Source: Cognatishimia sp. (lineage in GTDB: Bacteria > Pseudomonadota > Alphaproteobacteria > Rhodobacterales > Rhodobacteraceae). Taken from it: a stretch of DNA of 38,001 bases. A program made the translations under genes and the position numbers. Under the pieces are notes generated by a model. That model was given only the letters and a program-made list of their open reading frames with translations, was not told the DNA's origin and did not search any database. The stretch covers positions 5,632-43,632 of the forward strand of contig JABSOU010000026.1 in the NCBI GenBank assembly GCA_013215215.1, written 5' to 3'. Shown here piece by piece: positions 1 to 11,233 of this stretch (the first letter of the stretch is position 1; the number at the start of each line of letters is the position of its first letter).

Positions 1-1902
<1,902 letters not shown>

Positions 1903-1903
<1 letters not shown>

Positions 1904-2286
1904 TGCCGAAAGACACGCTTGCAATCGTAAAGGAATGGCATGAGTCGTTCGATGTTCCTGTCGTTGACGCTCCATCTATCCCCAAAGAGCGCGCGCAGAT
2001 GCGGCTCACAATCCTCGAAGAGGAAGTGGGCGAGCTGCGTGCAGCGGTTGAGGTTGGCGATCTGATCGAGGTTTTGGATGCGCTTTGCGACATTCAATAC
2101 GTGCTCGACGGAACCTTCCTCGAATTCGGCCTGCATGGTGTCAAACAGGATGCGATGGAAGAGGTCCACGCCTCTAACATGTCAAAACTTGGAGCCGATG
2201 GGCGGCCGGTTCTGCGCGAGGACGGCAAGGTTCTGAAAGGGCCGGACTTCCGGCAGCCCGATCTGGCCCGCATTCTAAAGCGGTGA
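1903..2286 (+). CDS. MazG/PRA-PH-like nucleotide pyrophosphohydrolase coupled to nrdF
   Basis: A 127-residue all-alpha NTP pyrophosphohydrolase of the phosphoribosyl-ATP pyrophosphatase-like/MazG group. The Mg-binding signature is visible: Glu40-Glu41-x-x-Glu44, followed by Glu56-x-x-Asp59 and Asp63 on the next helix. The ATG at 1903 overlaps the nrdF stop by one base. A longer TTG start at 1891 would lie inside nrdF and is less likely. Relatives hydrolyse nucleoside triphosphates, often deoxy or non-canonical ones, to monophosphate and pyrophosphate. Placement at the end of a ribonucleotide reductase operon suggests a dNTP-pool role (inference). The substrate cannot be read from sequence. 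It is not hisE, because no histidine genes are nearby and the tail after residue 95 is different. Confidence 0.8.
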
Positions 2287-2297
2287 TATTAGACGCG

Positions 2298-2336
2298 TCG
2301 AAACCGCAGCTGGTCATACCCATGCTGCGGTTTCGA
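2298..2336. terminator. 13-bp inverted repeat between convergent operons
   Basis: Perfect arms TCGAAACCGCAGC (2298-2310) and GCTGCGGTTTCGA (2324-2336) flank a 13-base loop. It sits between the end of the nrd operon and the end of convergent gbcB, where a shared bidirectional transcription stop is expected. There is no clear U-tract on either side, so a terminator role is inferred from position and stem strength. Confidence 0.5.
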
Positions 2337-2349
2337 ATCTGACGCCGCC

Positions 2350-3432
2350 CTAAACCTCGACTTCGACCTTGCCGATCGGGTTCGAACAACAGGCAAGAAT
2401 ATAACCCGCCTCGATATCGTCCTCCGAGATCCCGCCGTTGTGGACCATGTGGACCTCTCCGGCAGTTTTCTTGATCTTACAGGTTCCACACACGCCAAAC
2501 GTACATCCTGACGGAATGTTGAGACCAACCGAGTGTGCGGCGGCGAGGACCGTATCGGTTTCGGCAACCTTGGCAGTCACGCCGGAGCTTGCGAACAGGA
2601 TCTCAGCGCTGCTGTCATCGTCGAGAACAACGTCATCCAAATCGGGCTGATCTGCCTCAGTTTCCACCGGTGCGCCAAAGCTCTCTTGATGGTAGTTCTC
2701 CATATCAAAACCAAGACCAGCCAGAGCGTCCCGCACCGCTTGCATGAATGGCTCAGGGCCGCAGCAATAGACCTCTCGCTCAAGGTAATCAGGCGCCATC
2801 AGACCCAGCATCAACTGGTTGAACTGACCCTGAAACCCAGTCCACGGGCGATACCGGTCCGGCTCTTCTACAACGAACTTCAGGTCCAAGCCGTCGGTGC
2901 GGCTGGCCATCTGTTCCAACCGTTGGCGGAAGATGATCTCGGATGGTCGCTTGGCACAGTTGATGAAGACAACGTCCAGATCTCGGCCTTCGTCCCACAT
3001 GCAGGTTGTCATCGACATCATCGGAGTGATGCCCGAGCCGGCCGAGATAAACAGGTATTTGCCTGCCTCGCTTTGCGCATTGGTAAACAGGCCCGCAGGC
3101 CCAATGGCCTTAATGCGCATGCCGGGTTGCAGGTTGTCCAGCATCCAGCGCGTGCCGATACTTTCGGGTTGCGCTTTGGCGGTGATGGTGATCGACCGTG
3201 GCCGCGACGGCGAGGATGAGATCGTATAGGTGCGGTGCACAACACCGCCGGGGTGGTTCGGTGCCGGAATCTCGAGCGTCAGGAACTGACCGGGATGATA
3301 GGCGAACTGCGCCCCCGATGGGGCGCGGAACGAAAAGCTGGCGGTATTGGGCATCTCGGGCACAACCGAGACGCACTCCAGCATCTCACCATCCTGCCAG
3401 ATGGCCGAAGAATGCGTGTTCAGGTCTTTCAT
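2350..3432 (-). CDS. gbcB: Glycine betaine demethylase-type ferredoxin reductase subunit
   Basis: A 360-residue electron-transfer partner for the Rieske oxygenase encoded just upstream. The order is an FAD-binding ferredoxin-reductase domain (RTYTISSSP near residue 70), an NAD-binding domain (SAGSGITPMMSM and YCCGPEPFM), and a C-terminal plant-type 2Fe-2S ferredoxin domain with cysteines in SGCTFGVCGTC and ILACCS. This layout matches GbcB and other one-component Rieske reductases. It starts 5 bases after the stop of the oxygenase gene, so the two form an operon under the same riboswitch. The exact substrate depends on the oxygenase; carnitine or stachydrine demethylases use very similar reductases. 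Confidence 0.82.
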   Translation of the reverse strand: MKDLNTHSSAIWQDGEMLECVSVVPEMPNTASFSFRAPSGAQFAYHPGQFLTLEIPAPNHPGGVVHRTYTISSSPSRPRSITITAKAQPESIGTRWMLDNLQPGMRIKAIGPAGLFTNAQSEAGKYLFISAGSGITPMMSMTTCMWDEGRDLDVVFINCAKRPSEIIFRQRLEQMASRTDGLDLKFVVEEPDRYRPWTGFQGQFNQLMLGLMAPDYLEREVYCCGPEPFMQAVRDALAGLGFDMENYHQESFGAPVETEADQPDLDDVVLDDDSSAEILFASSGVTAKVAETDTVLAAAHSVGLNIPSGCTFGVCGTCKIKKTAGEVHMVHNGGISEDDIEAGYILACCSNPIGKVEVEV

Positions 3433-3437
3433 CAGCC

Positions 3438-4960
<1,523 letters not shown>

Positions 4961-5261
4961 CACGATTTCAAACTACTTTTGATCCACTTTAGCGCTGAAA
5001 TACTTGCGACATTTCCGGTTCTAAAACAGACATCGAGATAATCTGCCTATACGTTCTGAGTGGTTAATTGAGCTGAGTATTGGCGGTTTTCAGAGCTTGC
5101 ACGAATGTCCGCTTCATTTCTGGGAAGTAAAGTGATCGCGTTCGCAGCGAAAGTCTGCTTGCCGCCCATCCTGCTCATTCGTTCGCACCGCAGCATTTGG
5201 TAGGTCTGGGCTCTTTCAGGCCGTTAGCTGCGTTTTGCACCAAGGTCCACACTGAGTATCG
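4961..5261. other. Intergenic region without a recognisable gene
   Basis: About 300 bases lie between the riboswitch aptamer and the end of the HNH gene. The region should hold the gbcAB promoter on the minus strand, but no convincing -35/-10 pair was found. Local composition is more AT-rich than the flanking operons. It is the likely left edge of the small integrated element, yet no copy of the tRNA-Arg fragment found at 8366-8412 is present here. Confidence 0.5.
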
Positions 5262-6161
5262 TTAATGCTTGAAACAGTTCTCTCTGTGCCAGGTTACAAA
5301 CTCTGCCCTTGGCCGGTTGGCGAGGCGGTCCGGCACCAAGATCTTGCCGGACGAGTTAATCATCGACGTCACGGCTTCGATGTCGTTGCTCTGACGGGAA
5401 ACCAGAATTGTCAGGTCGTCAGCTAAACCAACGAGACCGCGATCAAACATCCAGTGCGCGGTTCCGGACAGGGCGAGCCCGTTGCTGACGATGTCGGGTC
5501 CGTCATGCTCTACAGGTCTGATGTGAGCGGCTTCCACTTCAGCTCGGCCACCGCCATTTATCAGACGTAAACCAGTGATGGCGCAGCGCTCGCCGTAGGC
5601 GCGCAGGACGTTCTTTCTGAAATTACGATCGCGAACCGCCCGGTTGGTCAGTTGGTTGACGCGTTCCCGTGCGGGCATGTGTCGGAAAGGTGTTTGCGCG
5701 TCTTGAAAACCTGGCAGCTGCATCGAGTCACCAACGCGAGGCAGGATGTCCTCGTCCCATCCAAGACCACGTTCGACAATTCGGGCAAAGTCTTCAGCTG
5801 AAAGGGTTCTTACCGCAGCTTGCGCGCGTCCAGATATCTTGCCTTGATCGTTCAGCAATCCGCTTTCGATGACTGAATTCTCGTCTCGGAATGAAACAGG
5901 GTCGCCGAAATCAAGATAGGTCCCCGGCTTAATCACCGCCAAGAACATTTCCGGTTTCCTAGAATCCGGAATGATCTCCTGGACCTTAGCGACAGCAAAA
6001 TAGCCTTTGGTCTCTTTGACCTTGCTTGGCTCCAGGTAGACGATCCAGTCCCCTTCGCACTGTTGGGCACGCGAGAGGTATTGCTTTGGAAACTGATACC
6101 GCTCCGAGGGAATGTCTTCGTAGATCGAGTCGCTGCGATGGATGAAGATACCGAAGGCCAT
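5262..6161 (-). CDS. HNH endonuclease with putative PUA-like N-terminal domain (possible type IV restriction enzyme)
   Basis: A 299-residue protein. The C-terminal nuclease (about residues 165-250) is of the HNH_2 type: Cys193 in ERCAITGLRL, His213 in VEAAHIRPVEHDG, Asn227 in IVSNGLAL and His236 in GTAHWMFDRGLVG. The N-terminal 95 residues (GIFIHRSDSIYED, QFPKQYL, GDWIVYLEP, GYFAVAKVQEI) look like the beta-rich modified-base readers of the PUA/SRA/EVE superfamily. That assignment is by pattern only. Proteins joining such a reader to HNH are modification-dependent restriction enzymes that cut DNA with modified cytosines, which suggests anti-phage defence. The ATG lies four bases after the stop of the small membrane protein gene, so the two are probably translated together. 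A nearby integrase supports acquisition by transfer. Confidence 0.72.
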   Translation of the reverse strand: MAFGIFIHRSDSIYEDIPSERYQFPKQYLSRAQQCEGDWIVYLEPSKVKETKGYFAVAKVQEIIPDSRKPEMFLAVIKPGTYLDFGDPVSFRDENSVIESGLLNDQGKISGRAQAAVRTLSAEDFARIVERGLGWDEDILPRVGDSMQLPGFQDAQTPFRHMPARERVNQLTNRAVRDRNFRKNVLRAYGERCAITGLRLINGGGRAEVEAAHIRPVEHDGPDIVSNGLALSGTAHWMFDRGLVGLADDLTILVSRQSNDIEAVTSMINSSGKILVPDRLANRPRAEFVTWHRENCFKH

Positions 6162-6165
6162 CGCA

Positions 6166-6462
6166 TCACCCGCGTTGAAGACGTTCCAGTTTTCGATCGG
6201 CCGCGCGTAGGGTCAGTACCGCACCTGTCAAAAATGGAAGCGCCAAGCCAGCTGCGGCGATCGCAAAAATCAGGATGGCAGCAAACACCGAGTATTCGGC
6301 AGGCTGTTGCGCCAACGATAGTTGGCCCAAACCAATCAAATAGAAGACGCTGGTTCCAAGCAAGATTATGTAAAGCGGCCCAAAGGGTTCGATCACCTCT
6401 CGGCGGGTACGCTCCAAGACTGAGTGCCGCAACATGTTCCAGCGTTTGCTTGCCTTGTTCAC
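6166..6462 (-). CDS. Small two-transmembrane protein of unknown function
   Basis: A 98-residue protein with a basic N-terminus (about residues 1-25). Two hydrophobic helices follow, near residues 28-47 and 58-84, and then a short charged tail (RAADRKLERLQRG). I do not recognise a family. It starts 4 bases after the stop of the XRE regulator gene and ends 4 bases before the HNH gene ATG, so it sits inside a three-gene operon. Small membrane proteins encoded next to nucleases occur in several anti-phage systems, as anchors, sensors or effectors. Whether that applies here is speculation. Codon use looks ordinary and the frame is intact. Confidence 0.62.
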   Translation of the reverse strand: MNKASKRWNMLRHSVLERTRREVIEPFGPLYIILLGTSVFYLIGLGQLSLAQQPAEYSVFAAILIFAIAAAGLALPFLTGAVLTLRAADRKLERLQRG

Positions 6463-6466
6463 CAGA

Positions 6467-6889
6467 TTACTCCCTTACCAGCTCGATCCATGTGTGCACG
6501 TCGTCATCCGTCACTTCGCGACCTTCGACATGCGATTGATACCAACGGGCGACAATGGCCCCGCGCTTTTCACTTTTGATTTTTATGCCCTCATCGGTGA
6601 GGTGCTTATCCAGCGAGCTTTCAATGTGTTTGAGGGCTTCGAAGTCATGCCCCGCCCGAATGGATTTGGTGCCCAGAAGTAGCCAGGGCACGTCCACCTC
6701 GAACCGCTCACCCATCGCGACCAAGGCCTCTACAGGCATTCCGCGCTGGCCCTTTTCGTAGCTGTGATACGCGCGCGGTGAGACACCGATAGCTTCCGCC
6801 ATGGCCGCTTGTGAGAAGCCGATTTTATTGCGAGCAATGGTGAGACGAGCACCCATTGCAGCAAAAAGATCAGCATGTTTCTGCGGCAT
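6467..6889 (-). CDS. XRE-family helix-turn-helix regulator
   Basis: A 140-residue protein with an N-terminal Cro/C1-type HTH at about residues 10-65: LTIARNKIGFSQAAMAEAIGV, then SPRAYHSYEKGQRGMP and ALVAMGERFEVDVPWLL. A charged C-terminal region of about 70 residues has no assigned role. I chose the ATG at 6889; a start at 7003 would add 38 residues that look like translated control region. It is the first gene of the minus-strand operon XRE, two-TM protein, HNH nuclease, and is divergent from the excisionase/integrase pair. It is a plausible repressor of both units through sites in the shared 155-base spacer. Confidence 0.82.
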   Translation of the reverse strand: MPQKHADLFAAMGARLTIARNKIGFSQAAMAEAIGVSPRAYHSYEKGQRGMPVEALVAMGERFEVDVPWLLLGTKSIRAGHDFEALKHIESSLDKHLTDEGIKIKSEKRGAIVARWYQSHVEGREVTDDDVHTWIELVRE

Positions 6890-6910
6890 CTGAATTTTCC
6901 AATTGACTAC

Positions 6911-6947
6911 TTCGTCGAAATTCGCGAACTTTGCAAAAAATGACGAA
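6911..6947. promoter_or_regulatory. Candidate XRE operator in the divergent spacer
   Basis: The AT-rich spacer between the XRE gene and the excisionase-like gene holds TTCGTCGAA (6911-6919), the palindrome TTCGCGAA (6921-6928) and TGACGAA (6941-6947). TTCGTC at 6911 and GACGAA at 6942 form an inverted pair around the central palindrome. Repeated TTCG half-sites upstream of an XRE gene suggest autoregulation. This rests on pattern only. Confidence 0.35.
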
Positions 6948-7044
6948 CATTTACAGTTAATCACATCTGACCACGTCAGAAGGTGCAGAACAAGCGATTC
7001 CATGCGTGTCGCTGACTCAACTTAAGTGGACAAGGACGAGTGAA

Positions 7045-7392
7045 ATGGCAGAGACCAACTATTCAGACAGCTCGCAGATCCTGGGGCTCGGGAAAACACC
7101 CGCGCAGTGGGTCGAAGTTATGGCCGGGATGGGGATCGATATTTCAGAACGCACGTTGCGTGAACGCGCCAATGAGACGGGTGCATTTTATCGCCTTGGG
7201 CGAACCATGCTGATCACGCCCGCGCAGATTGATACGATTTTTGAAGGAGGCCAGTCATGCCGCTCCAAATTTACAAGAGGGGCCGTGTCTACTGGGCCAA
7301 GGGGTGGATCGAATACAACGGCAGGCCAATCGCCGGCCCATACCGGCGAAGCACTAAGGCATCTACAGAAGAGGGCGCACGGGACTGGATAA
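7045..7392 (+). CDS. Small HTH DNA-binding protein, excisionase-like
   Basis: A 115-residue protein read from ATG 7045 (in-frame codons upstream to 7006 are less likely). Residues 8-70 look like a winged-HTH/MerR-like recognition module: TPAQWVEVMAGMGIDISERTLRERANETGAFYRLGRTMLITPAQID. This is the form used by excisionases and small regulators beside integrases. The C-terminal 45 residues are encoded out of frame inside the first 136 bases of the integrase gene, and their low-complexity make-up suggests they may not be conserved. Position and orientation directly before int support a role in controlling integration or excision. Function is inferred. Confidence 0.6.
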   Translation: MAETNYSDSSQILGLGKTPAQWVEVMAGMGIDISERTLRERANETGAFYRLGRTMLITPAQIDTIFEGGQSCRSKFTRGAVSTGPRGGSNTTAGQSPAHTGEALRHLQKRAHGTG

Positions 7393-8351
7393 ACCATGAG
7401 ACCGAACGTCAGATCCGTCGCTATGTCGTGGGCGACGAACCGAGCAAGACGTTCTCTGATGCAATCATGCTCTACAACGCGTCCCCGAAGGCGGCGAAGC
7501 AGTTGATCCCGATTGTCGAAGTGATCGGCGACCTGTCGTTAGGTGCGATATCTGGCGCGTTACTGAAAAGCCTTGGGCCGAAGCTGAAACCCAAAGCGTC
7601 GACGGATACCTGGTGGCGCGAGATCGTGACGCCCGCGAGTGCGGTGATCAACAACGCGCATGAGCTGGAAGGCACGCCGCTGATCCGCGTGAAACCCTAC
7701 GACAAGTTCGAGCGGATCGCTCAGGACAAGCGGCGAGGGAAGCTCAGCCGCGTCGAGCGCACACCAGCTGATAAGGAATGGATCGAGGCATTTTGTCGTG
7801 CCGCCGACCCATACAATGCCGCACTGGTGCGTTTTATGTTTGAGACGGCTGCAAGGATTGATCAAGCCGTGTCCTTGGAGCCCGATGACCTAAGGCCGCA
7901 CGAAAACAAAGTCCGCGTGAAAGCTCAGAAGGGGCATCCGGAAAGCTGGATCACCGTTTCGCCTCAGATGATGGACGAGCTACTCGCACTGCCTCCCAAA
8001 CGTCCCAAGAACCGCAAGACCGACAAGCTCATGAAGGCGCGCATCTTCGGCTATGGGAGCTCCACCGGTTACAACACACGCTGGAAGACGATCTGCAAAC
8101 GCGCGGGCATCTCGTACCTTTCAGCCCACCCGGCAGGGCGGCACGGGTTCTTCACGGAGCTTGTTGTCCGTCAGGGCGTCGATCCCGTCACAGCAGCCAA
8201 GGCTGGACGTTGGTCAGACCCCAATTTGCCCATGCGGATTTATGCCCACGCAGAGACCGATGAGGCCGACATTAGGGCCCGTTTTCGTACAAACCACGTA
8301 CAGGATGACACTGTACAAGCACCCAACAGTAAGAAATCACAAAAGGAATAG
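7257..8351 (+). CDS. int: Tyrosine recombinase / site-specific integrase
   Basis: A 364-residue phage-type integrase. An N-terminal arm/core-binding region (residues 1-165, starting MPLQIYKRGRVYWAKG) precedes the catalytic domain. Catalytic Arg200 lies in FETAARIDQ, a candidate Lys225 in AQKGH, Arg295-His296 in HPAGRHGFFTEL, Trp319 in AGRWSD, and the nucleophile Tyr329 in MRIYAHAE. The box II spacing (H-P-A-G-R-H) is one residue longer than the usual HxxR. The ATG is preceded by GGAGG at 7246-7250. The gene ends 14 bases before a 3' tRNA-Arg fragment in the same orientation, the classical arrangement of int beside its attachment site. The frame is intact, so the element may still be mobile if its other end exists. 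Confidence 0.9.
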   Translation: MPLQIYKRGRVYWAKGWIEYNGRPIAGPYRRSTKASTEEGARDWINHETERQIRRYVVGDEPSKTFSDAIMLYNASPKAAKQLIPIVEVIGDLSLGAISGALLKSLGPKLKPKASTDTWWREIVTPASAVINNAHELEGTPLIRVKPYDKFERIAQDKRRGKLSRVERTPADKEWIEAFCRAADPYNAALVRFMFETAARIDQAVSLEPDDLRPHENKVRVKAQKGHPESWITVSPQMMDELLALPPKRPKNRKTDKLMKARIFGYGSSTGYNTRWKTICKRAGISYLSAHPAGRHGFFTELVVRQGVDPVTAAKAGRWSDPNLPMRIYAHAETDEADIRARFRTNHVQDDTVQAPNSKKSQKE

Positions 8352-8365
8352 CGCTATGAACGCAT

Positions 8366-8412
8366 CCCTCCTAAGGGGCAGGTTGCAGGTTCGAATCCTG
8401 CCGGGGTCGCCA
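8366..8412 (+). tRNA. 3' fragment of tRNA-Arg(CCT), probable attachment site
   Basis: The sequence reads as the 3' half of a tRNA. The anticodon loop CTCCTAA (anticodon CCT, arginine) is followed by the 3' anticodon strand GGGGC, the T-arm GCAGG-TTCGAAT-CCTGC (8385-8401), the acceptor strand CGGGGTC, discriminator G and encoded CCA at 8410-8412. The upstream bases do not complete the anticodon stem (only 3 pairs) and no D-arm or 5' acceptor strand is present. It is therefore a fragment, most simply the att site left by the adjacent integrase. Confidence 0.8.
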
Positions 8413-8433
8413 AAATATTCCCGCAGGCTTTGC

Positions 8434-9624
8434 TCACTGAAAATCCGTGAAAGCCAGCAACCTGACCTCGCGGGTCACGAGGTTCAGCGCATAGAGGCGG
8501 TGCTTTCCATAGCCTGCTATCCCCTCCTCAAGCTTACTCGTCGCATCCGCAATCAACCATTGGCCTTCATAGATGCGCGGCGTGAGCCTTGGGGGTAAGG
8601 CGTTCGGATAGGCATAAAGGTCTGTGAAACCGGGCAAGGCGCGCACTTCAAACAGGACGGTGTCGATGCTTTTGTCGGGATTGACCAGCGCGATTTCCCC
8701 GGGACGGCTGCGTGCGCCGGTCAGCACGAATAGGTCCTTGCCCGGGTCATACAAAATCTCTGCGCCATCATAGCCGCGCAGACTTGCCAGCACCTCCCAG
8801 TTTCCAGTTTCGATGTCCACTTGATAGATCCATCCCGGCCCTCCGAACGTGACACCGTAAATGGCATTGGTGACTACGTCATAAAACGCTCCATTGGGCA
8901 GGAACGGCCGCTCGACGCCATCAGGCAATGGAAAGAACTTGGGGCCTGCGTTGGTTTCAAACTCCATGCCCGTCGCCGTGAAATTGGCCTTCGGTCCGCC
9001 GCCCCGCGTTGGGTTCACGAGATAGGCTTGAATGCTTTGGGGCAGATCTGAAGTTTGACCCACAAGAAGCTCCAGATATCCTAGGGGTCTGTCACGGCTT
9101 TGGTTGAAGGACGAAACTGAAATCACACCTTCCGTGGCCCGCCGACGCACTTGGACACTGCTCGCCCAGTTGAGCGCGGTCTCTATCGACAGCTCAGACA
9201 GCAGGTTGCGGAATGGCCCGCCTTGAAAATTGTCTATAAAGGGCAGATAGGTGTTTTTATCAATCGGCCAAGGCAGCTCGTGAAAGAGAATCGTGCTTTT
9301 CGCTGTGAACCCGGTGGCAGACGGCGTCGCCTCTTGCCCGCCGAGGATGATGGTTTCGATGAAGCTCTTATCTGAGGCCTCGACCTGCCACTCGACGCCG
9401 CCTTTATCGAGCAGAACCAGAACGACAGATACGCCCGGCCGGTCCACCCAAACTTTGGCGCGGGGCGCGTTTGTGAAATCTCCGGACGCGAGCCAGCCTT
9501 TTCCGACGGCCACCACATGCAATTCACGGTCCGCGAAAGCAGGGGTCGCAATGGCAAGCGTGGCGCATGCGAGCCCAAAAATGCAAACGCGCAGTGGCCG
9601 CCACCAAGCTTTCAACACGATCAT
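8434..9624 (-). CDS. Secreted protein of unknown function with propeller-like C-terminus
   Basis: A 396-residue protein with a Sec signal peptide (hydrophobic stretch at residues 11-30, likely cleavage after ATPAFA near residue 32), so periplasmic or exported. The C-terminal half (about residues 230-396) has repeats such as NGAFYDVVTNAIYGVTFGGP, WIYQVDIETGNWEVLASL and GYGKHRLYALNLVTREVRLL. These resemble blades of a beta-propeller, though no family could be assigned. The ATG at 9624 follows a GAGGGGGG ribosome site. It is a single gene, convergent with the integrated element and read in the same direction as the TetR gene at 9683-10315. No catalytic motif was seen. Confidence 0.7.
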   Translation of the reverse strand: MIVLKAWWRPLRVCIFGLACATLAIATPAFADRELHVVAVGKGWLASGDFTNAPRAKVWVDRPGVSVVLVLLDKGGVEWQVEASDKSFIETIILGGQEATPSATGFTAKSTILFHELPWPIDKNTYLPFIDNFQGGPFRNLLSELSIETALNWASSVQVRRRATEGVISVSSFNQSRDRPLGYLELLVGQTSDLPQSIQAYLVNPTRGGGPKANFTATGMEFETNAGPKFFPLPDGVERPFLPNGAFYDVVTNAIYGVTFGGPGWIYQVDIETGNWEVLASLRGYDGAEILYDPGKDLFVLTGARSRPGEIALVNPDKSIDTVLFEVRALPGFTDLYAYPNALPPRLTPRIYEGQWLIADATSKLEEGIAGYGKHRLYALNLVTREVRLLAFTDFQ

Positions 9625-9682
9625 CCCCCCTCACTACTCATACTAACTCTAGCGCAGTCGGGAGATCTTTCGCGTCGAAATC

Positions 9683-10315
9683 TTAATTTCCGTCAGGCGC
9701 CGCGACTCCACGCAACAAAAACTCGGTGTAGGAATTGGCAATATCTTCGGCCGACATCGTTCCGTCCTCGCGATGCCAACGTGGAATCCAATTCACACCG
9801 CCCATGATGAAATAGATCGTCGGTTTGCCAATGTCTGACCGCATGGACCCGTCTGCGACACCATTCTTGGTGAGCGACAAGAGATTCTCTGTCAGCGCCG
9901 TGTTGCGCTTGCGCAGCCCCTCAATTGCGGCGTCTGGTACCGAATTCAACTCGCTGACGATGGCAATCGAACCATGGGCGCAATTCAGGTAAATCAGCTC
10001 TCTAGTGAAGTAACAGAGCTTGTCCAGCGACGTGCCACCCTTCGCTTCAGCCTCTTCGATCAAGGACTCACAGATATCCAGCGTTCGCGTGTAGCAATCG
10101 AGCAGAAGCTCGGATTTATTCTTGTAGTAGTAGTAGATCGAGGGCTTTGAAATTCCAATAATTTCAGCCACTTCATCCAAGGACGTCGCATCAAACCCTT
10201 TGCGGTTGAACAGGTCGCTCGCCACCTGGCGAATGTAGTCGACTTTGCGCATACGCAGCGCGTCCCGTTTAAACGGAGACGTCGTTGTCGCGATTTGCGC
10301 ACCACCCTGTGCCAT
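9683..10315 (-). CDS. TetR-family regulator, divergent from LIV-type transporter operon
   Basis: A TetR/AcrR repressor of about 210 residues. The N-terminal HTH (RKVDYIRQVASDLFNRKGF, then SLDEVAEIIGISKPSIYYYYKNKSELL) is typical, and the C-terminal ligand-binding domain is divergent. I prefer the ATG at 10315 because GGAGG lies four bases upstream. An ATG at 10357 adds 14 residues and cannot be excluded. It is divergent from the ABC transporter/acyl-CoA synthetase operon with clear palindromes in the spacer, so it very likely controls that operon. TetR proteins of such loci often respond to an acyl-CoA made by the co-regulated synthetase; here that is inference. Confidence 0.87.
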   Translation of the reverse strand: MAQGGAQIATTTSPFKRDALRMRKVDYIRQVASDLFNRKGFDATSLDEVAEIIGISKPSIYYYYKNKSELLLDCYTRTLDICESLIEEAEAKGGTSLDKLCYFTRELIYLNCAHGSIAIVSELNSVPDAAIEGLRKRNTALTENLLSLTKNGVADGSMRSDIGKPTIYFIMGGVNWIPRWHREDGTMSAEDIANSYTEFLLRGVAAPDGN

Positions 10316-10389
10316 TGGTCCTCCGGTCATGGATTCGGAAACATCGGGGCGCACCATAGTCCCTCATTCCCAATATGAAAGTCGCAGAC

Positions 10390-10425
10390 TTGACTTTATA
10401 GTCAGGTAATTTAGCGTAAAGTCAA
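10390..10425. promoter_or_regulatory. Candidate TetR operator: nested palindromes
   Basis: TTGACTTTA (10390-10398) and TAAAGTCAA (10417-10425) are perfect 9-base inverted arms. Overlapping the left arm, TGACTTTATAGTCA (10391-10404) is itself a 5+5 palindrome. Three TGACT/AGTCA half-sites thus lie in one helical stretch between the TetR gene and livG. TTGACT could also serve as a -35 element toward livG, which would fit repression by promoter occlusion. Confidence 0.6.
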
Positions 10426-10471
10426 CATGCCTAACTTCTGATCAAACAGAGGGGCATTGGGAGGGGTACAT

Positions 10472-11233
10472 TTGTTGAAAGTAGAAGACATTCAGTTGTC
10501 TTTTGGCGGCGTGCGCGCGCTCCAAGGGGTGAGCTTTGAGGCCGCGCATGGCGAGATCACCGGTATCATCGGTCCGAACGGCGCGGGGAAGACGTCGCTC
10601 TTCAATGTGATCTCGGGGTTCTACAAACCGGACACCGGAACCGTGACAGTAGAAGGTCAGGATATCTCGGGCCTAAAACCGGACGCTCGCGCGGCTTTGG
10701 GTATCGCGCGCACCTTTCAGAACATTGCCCTGTTTCGTGGCATGACCGTCTTGGACAACATCAAGCTGGGCTGCCATACGCGGCTGAATGCCAATGTCTG
10801 GTCGGCTTTGGGGTACTTCGGATCCGCCCAGAAAGAAGAGTTGGAACTGCGCCGCGACCTCGAAGAGCGGGTCATCGATTTCCTAGAAATCGACCACGTG
10901 CGCAAAGCTCCGATCACCGCCCTGCCCTACGGTTTGCAAAAGCGCGTCGAGTTGGGACGCGCCTTGGCGATGAAGCCCAAGATCCTGCTGCTCGATGAAC
11001 CTGTGGCCGGCATGAACCGCGAAGAGACCGCCGATATGGCGCGGTTTATTCTGGATGTGCAGGAACAATTCGGCACCACGATCCTGCTGGTTGAACACGA
11101 CATGCATATGGTCATGGATATCTGCTCGCGCGTGGTGGTTCTGAACTTTGGTCAACAAATCGCGCAGGGCACCCCGCAAGAGGTCGCGCAAAGCAAAGAG
11201 GTCATCGACGCATACCTCGGGCAGGCCGCCTGA
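10472..11233 (+). CDS. LIV-type ABC transporter ATP-binding protein (LivG type)
   Basis: A 253-residue ATPase of a branched-chain-amino-acid-type importer. Visible motifs are Walker A GPNGAGKTS, the Q-loop region ARTFQNIALFRGMT, the signature LPYGLQKRVELGRALAM, Walker B ILLLDEP and the switch His in LLVEHDMHMV. The likely start is TTG at 10472 or 10475, after GGAGGGG. A TTG at 10457 is in frame but lacks a good site. The TGA overlaps the next ATG (TGATG). The substrate of the whole transporter is unknown. Association with an acyl-CoA synthetase suggests a carboxylic, fatty or aromatic acid rather than an amino acid (inference). Confidence 0.88.
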   Translation: MLKVEDIQLSFGGVRALQGVSFEAAHGEITGIIGPNGAGKTSLFNVISGFYKPDTGTVTVEGQDISGLKPDARAALGIARTFQNIALFRGMTVLDNIKLGCHTRLNANVWSALGYFGSAQKEELELRRDLEERVIDFLEIDHVRKAPITALPYGLQKRVELGRALAMKPKILLLDEPVAGMNREETADMARFILDVQEQFGTTILLVEHDMHMVMDICSRVVVLNFGQQIAQGTPQEVAQSKEVIDAYLGQAA

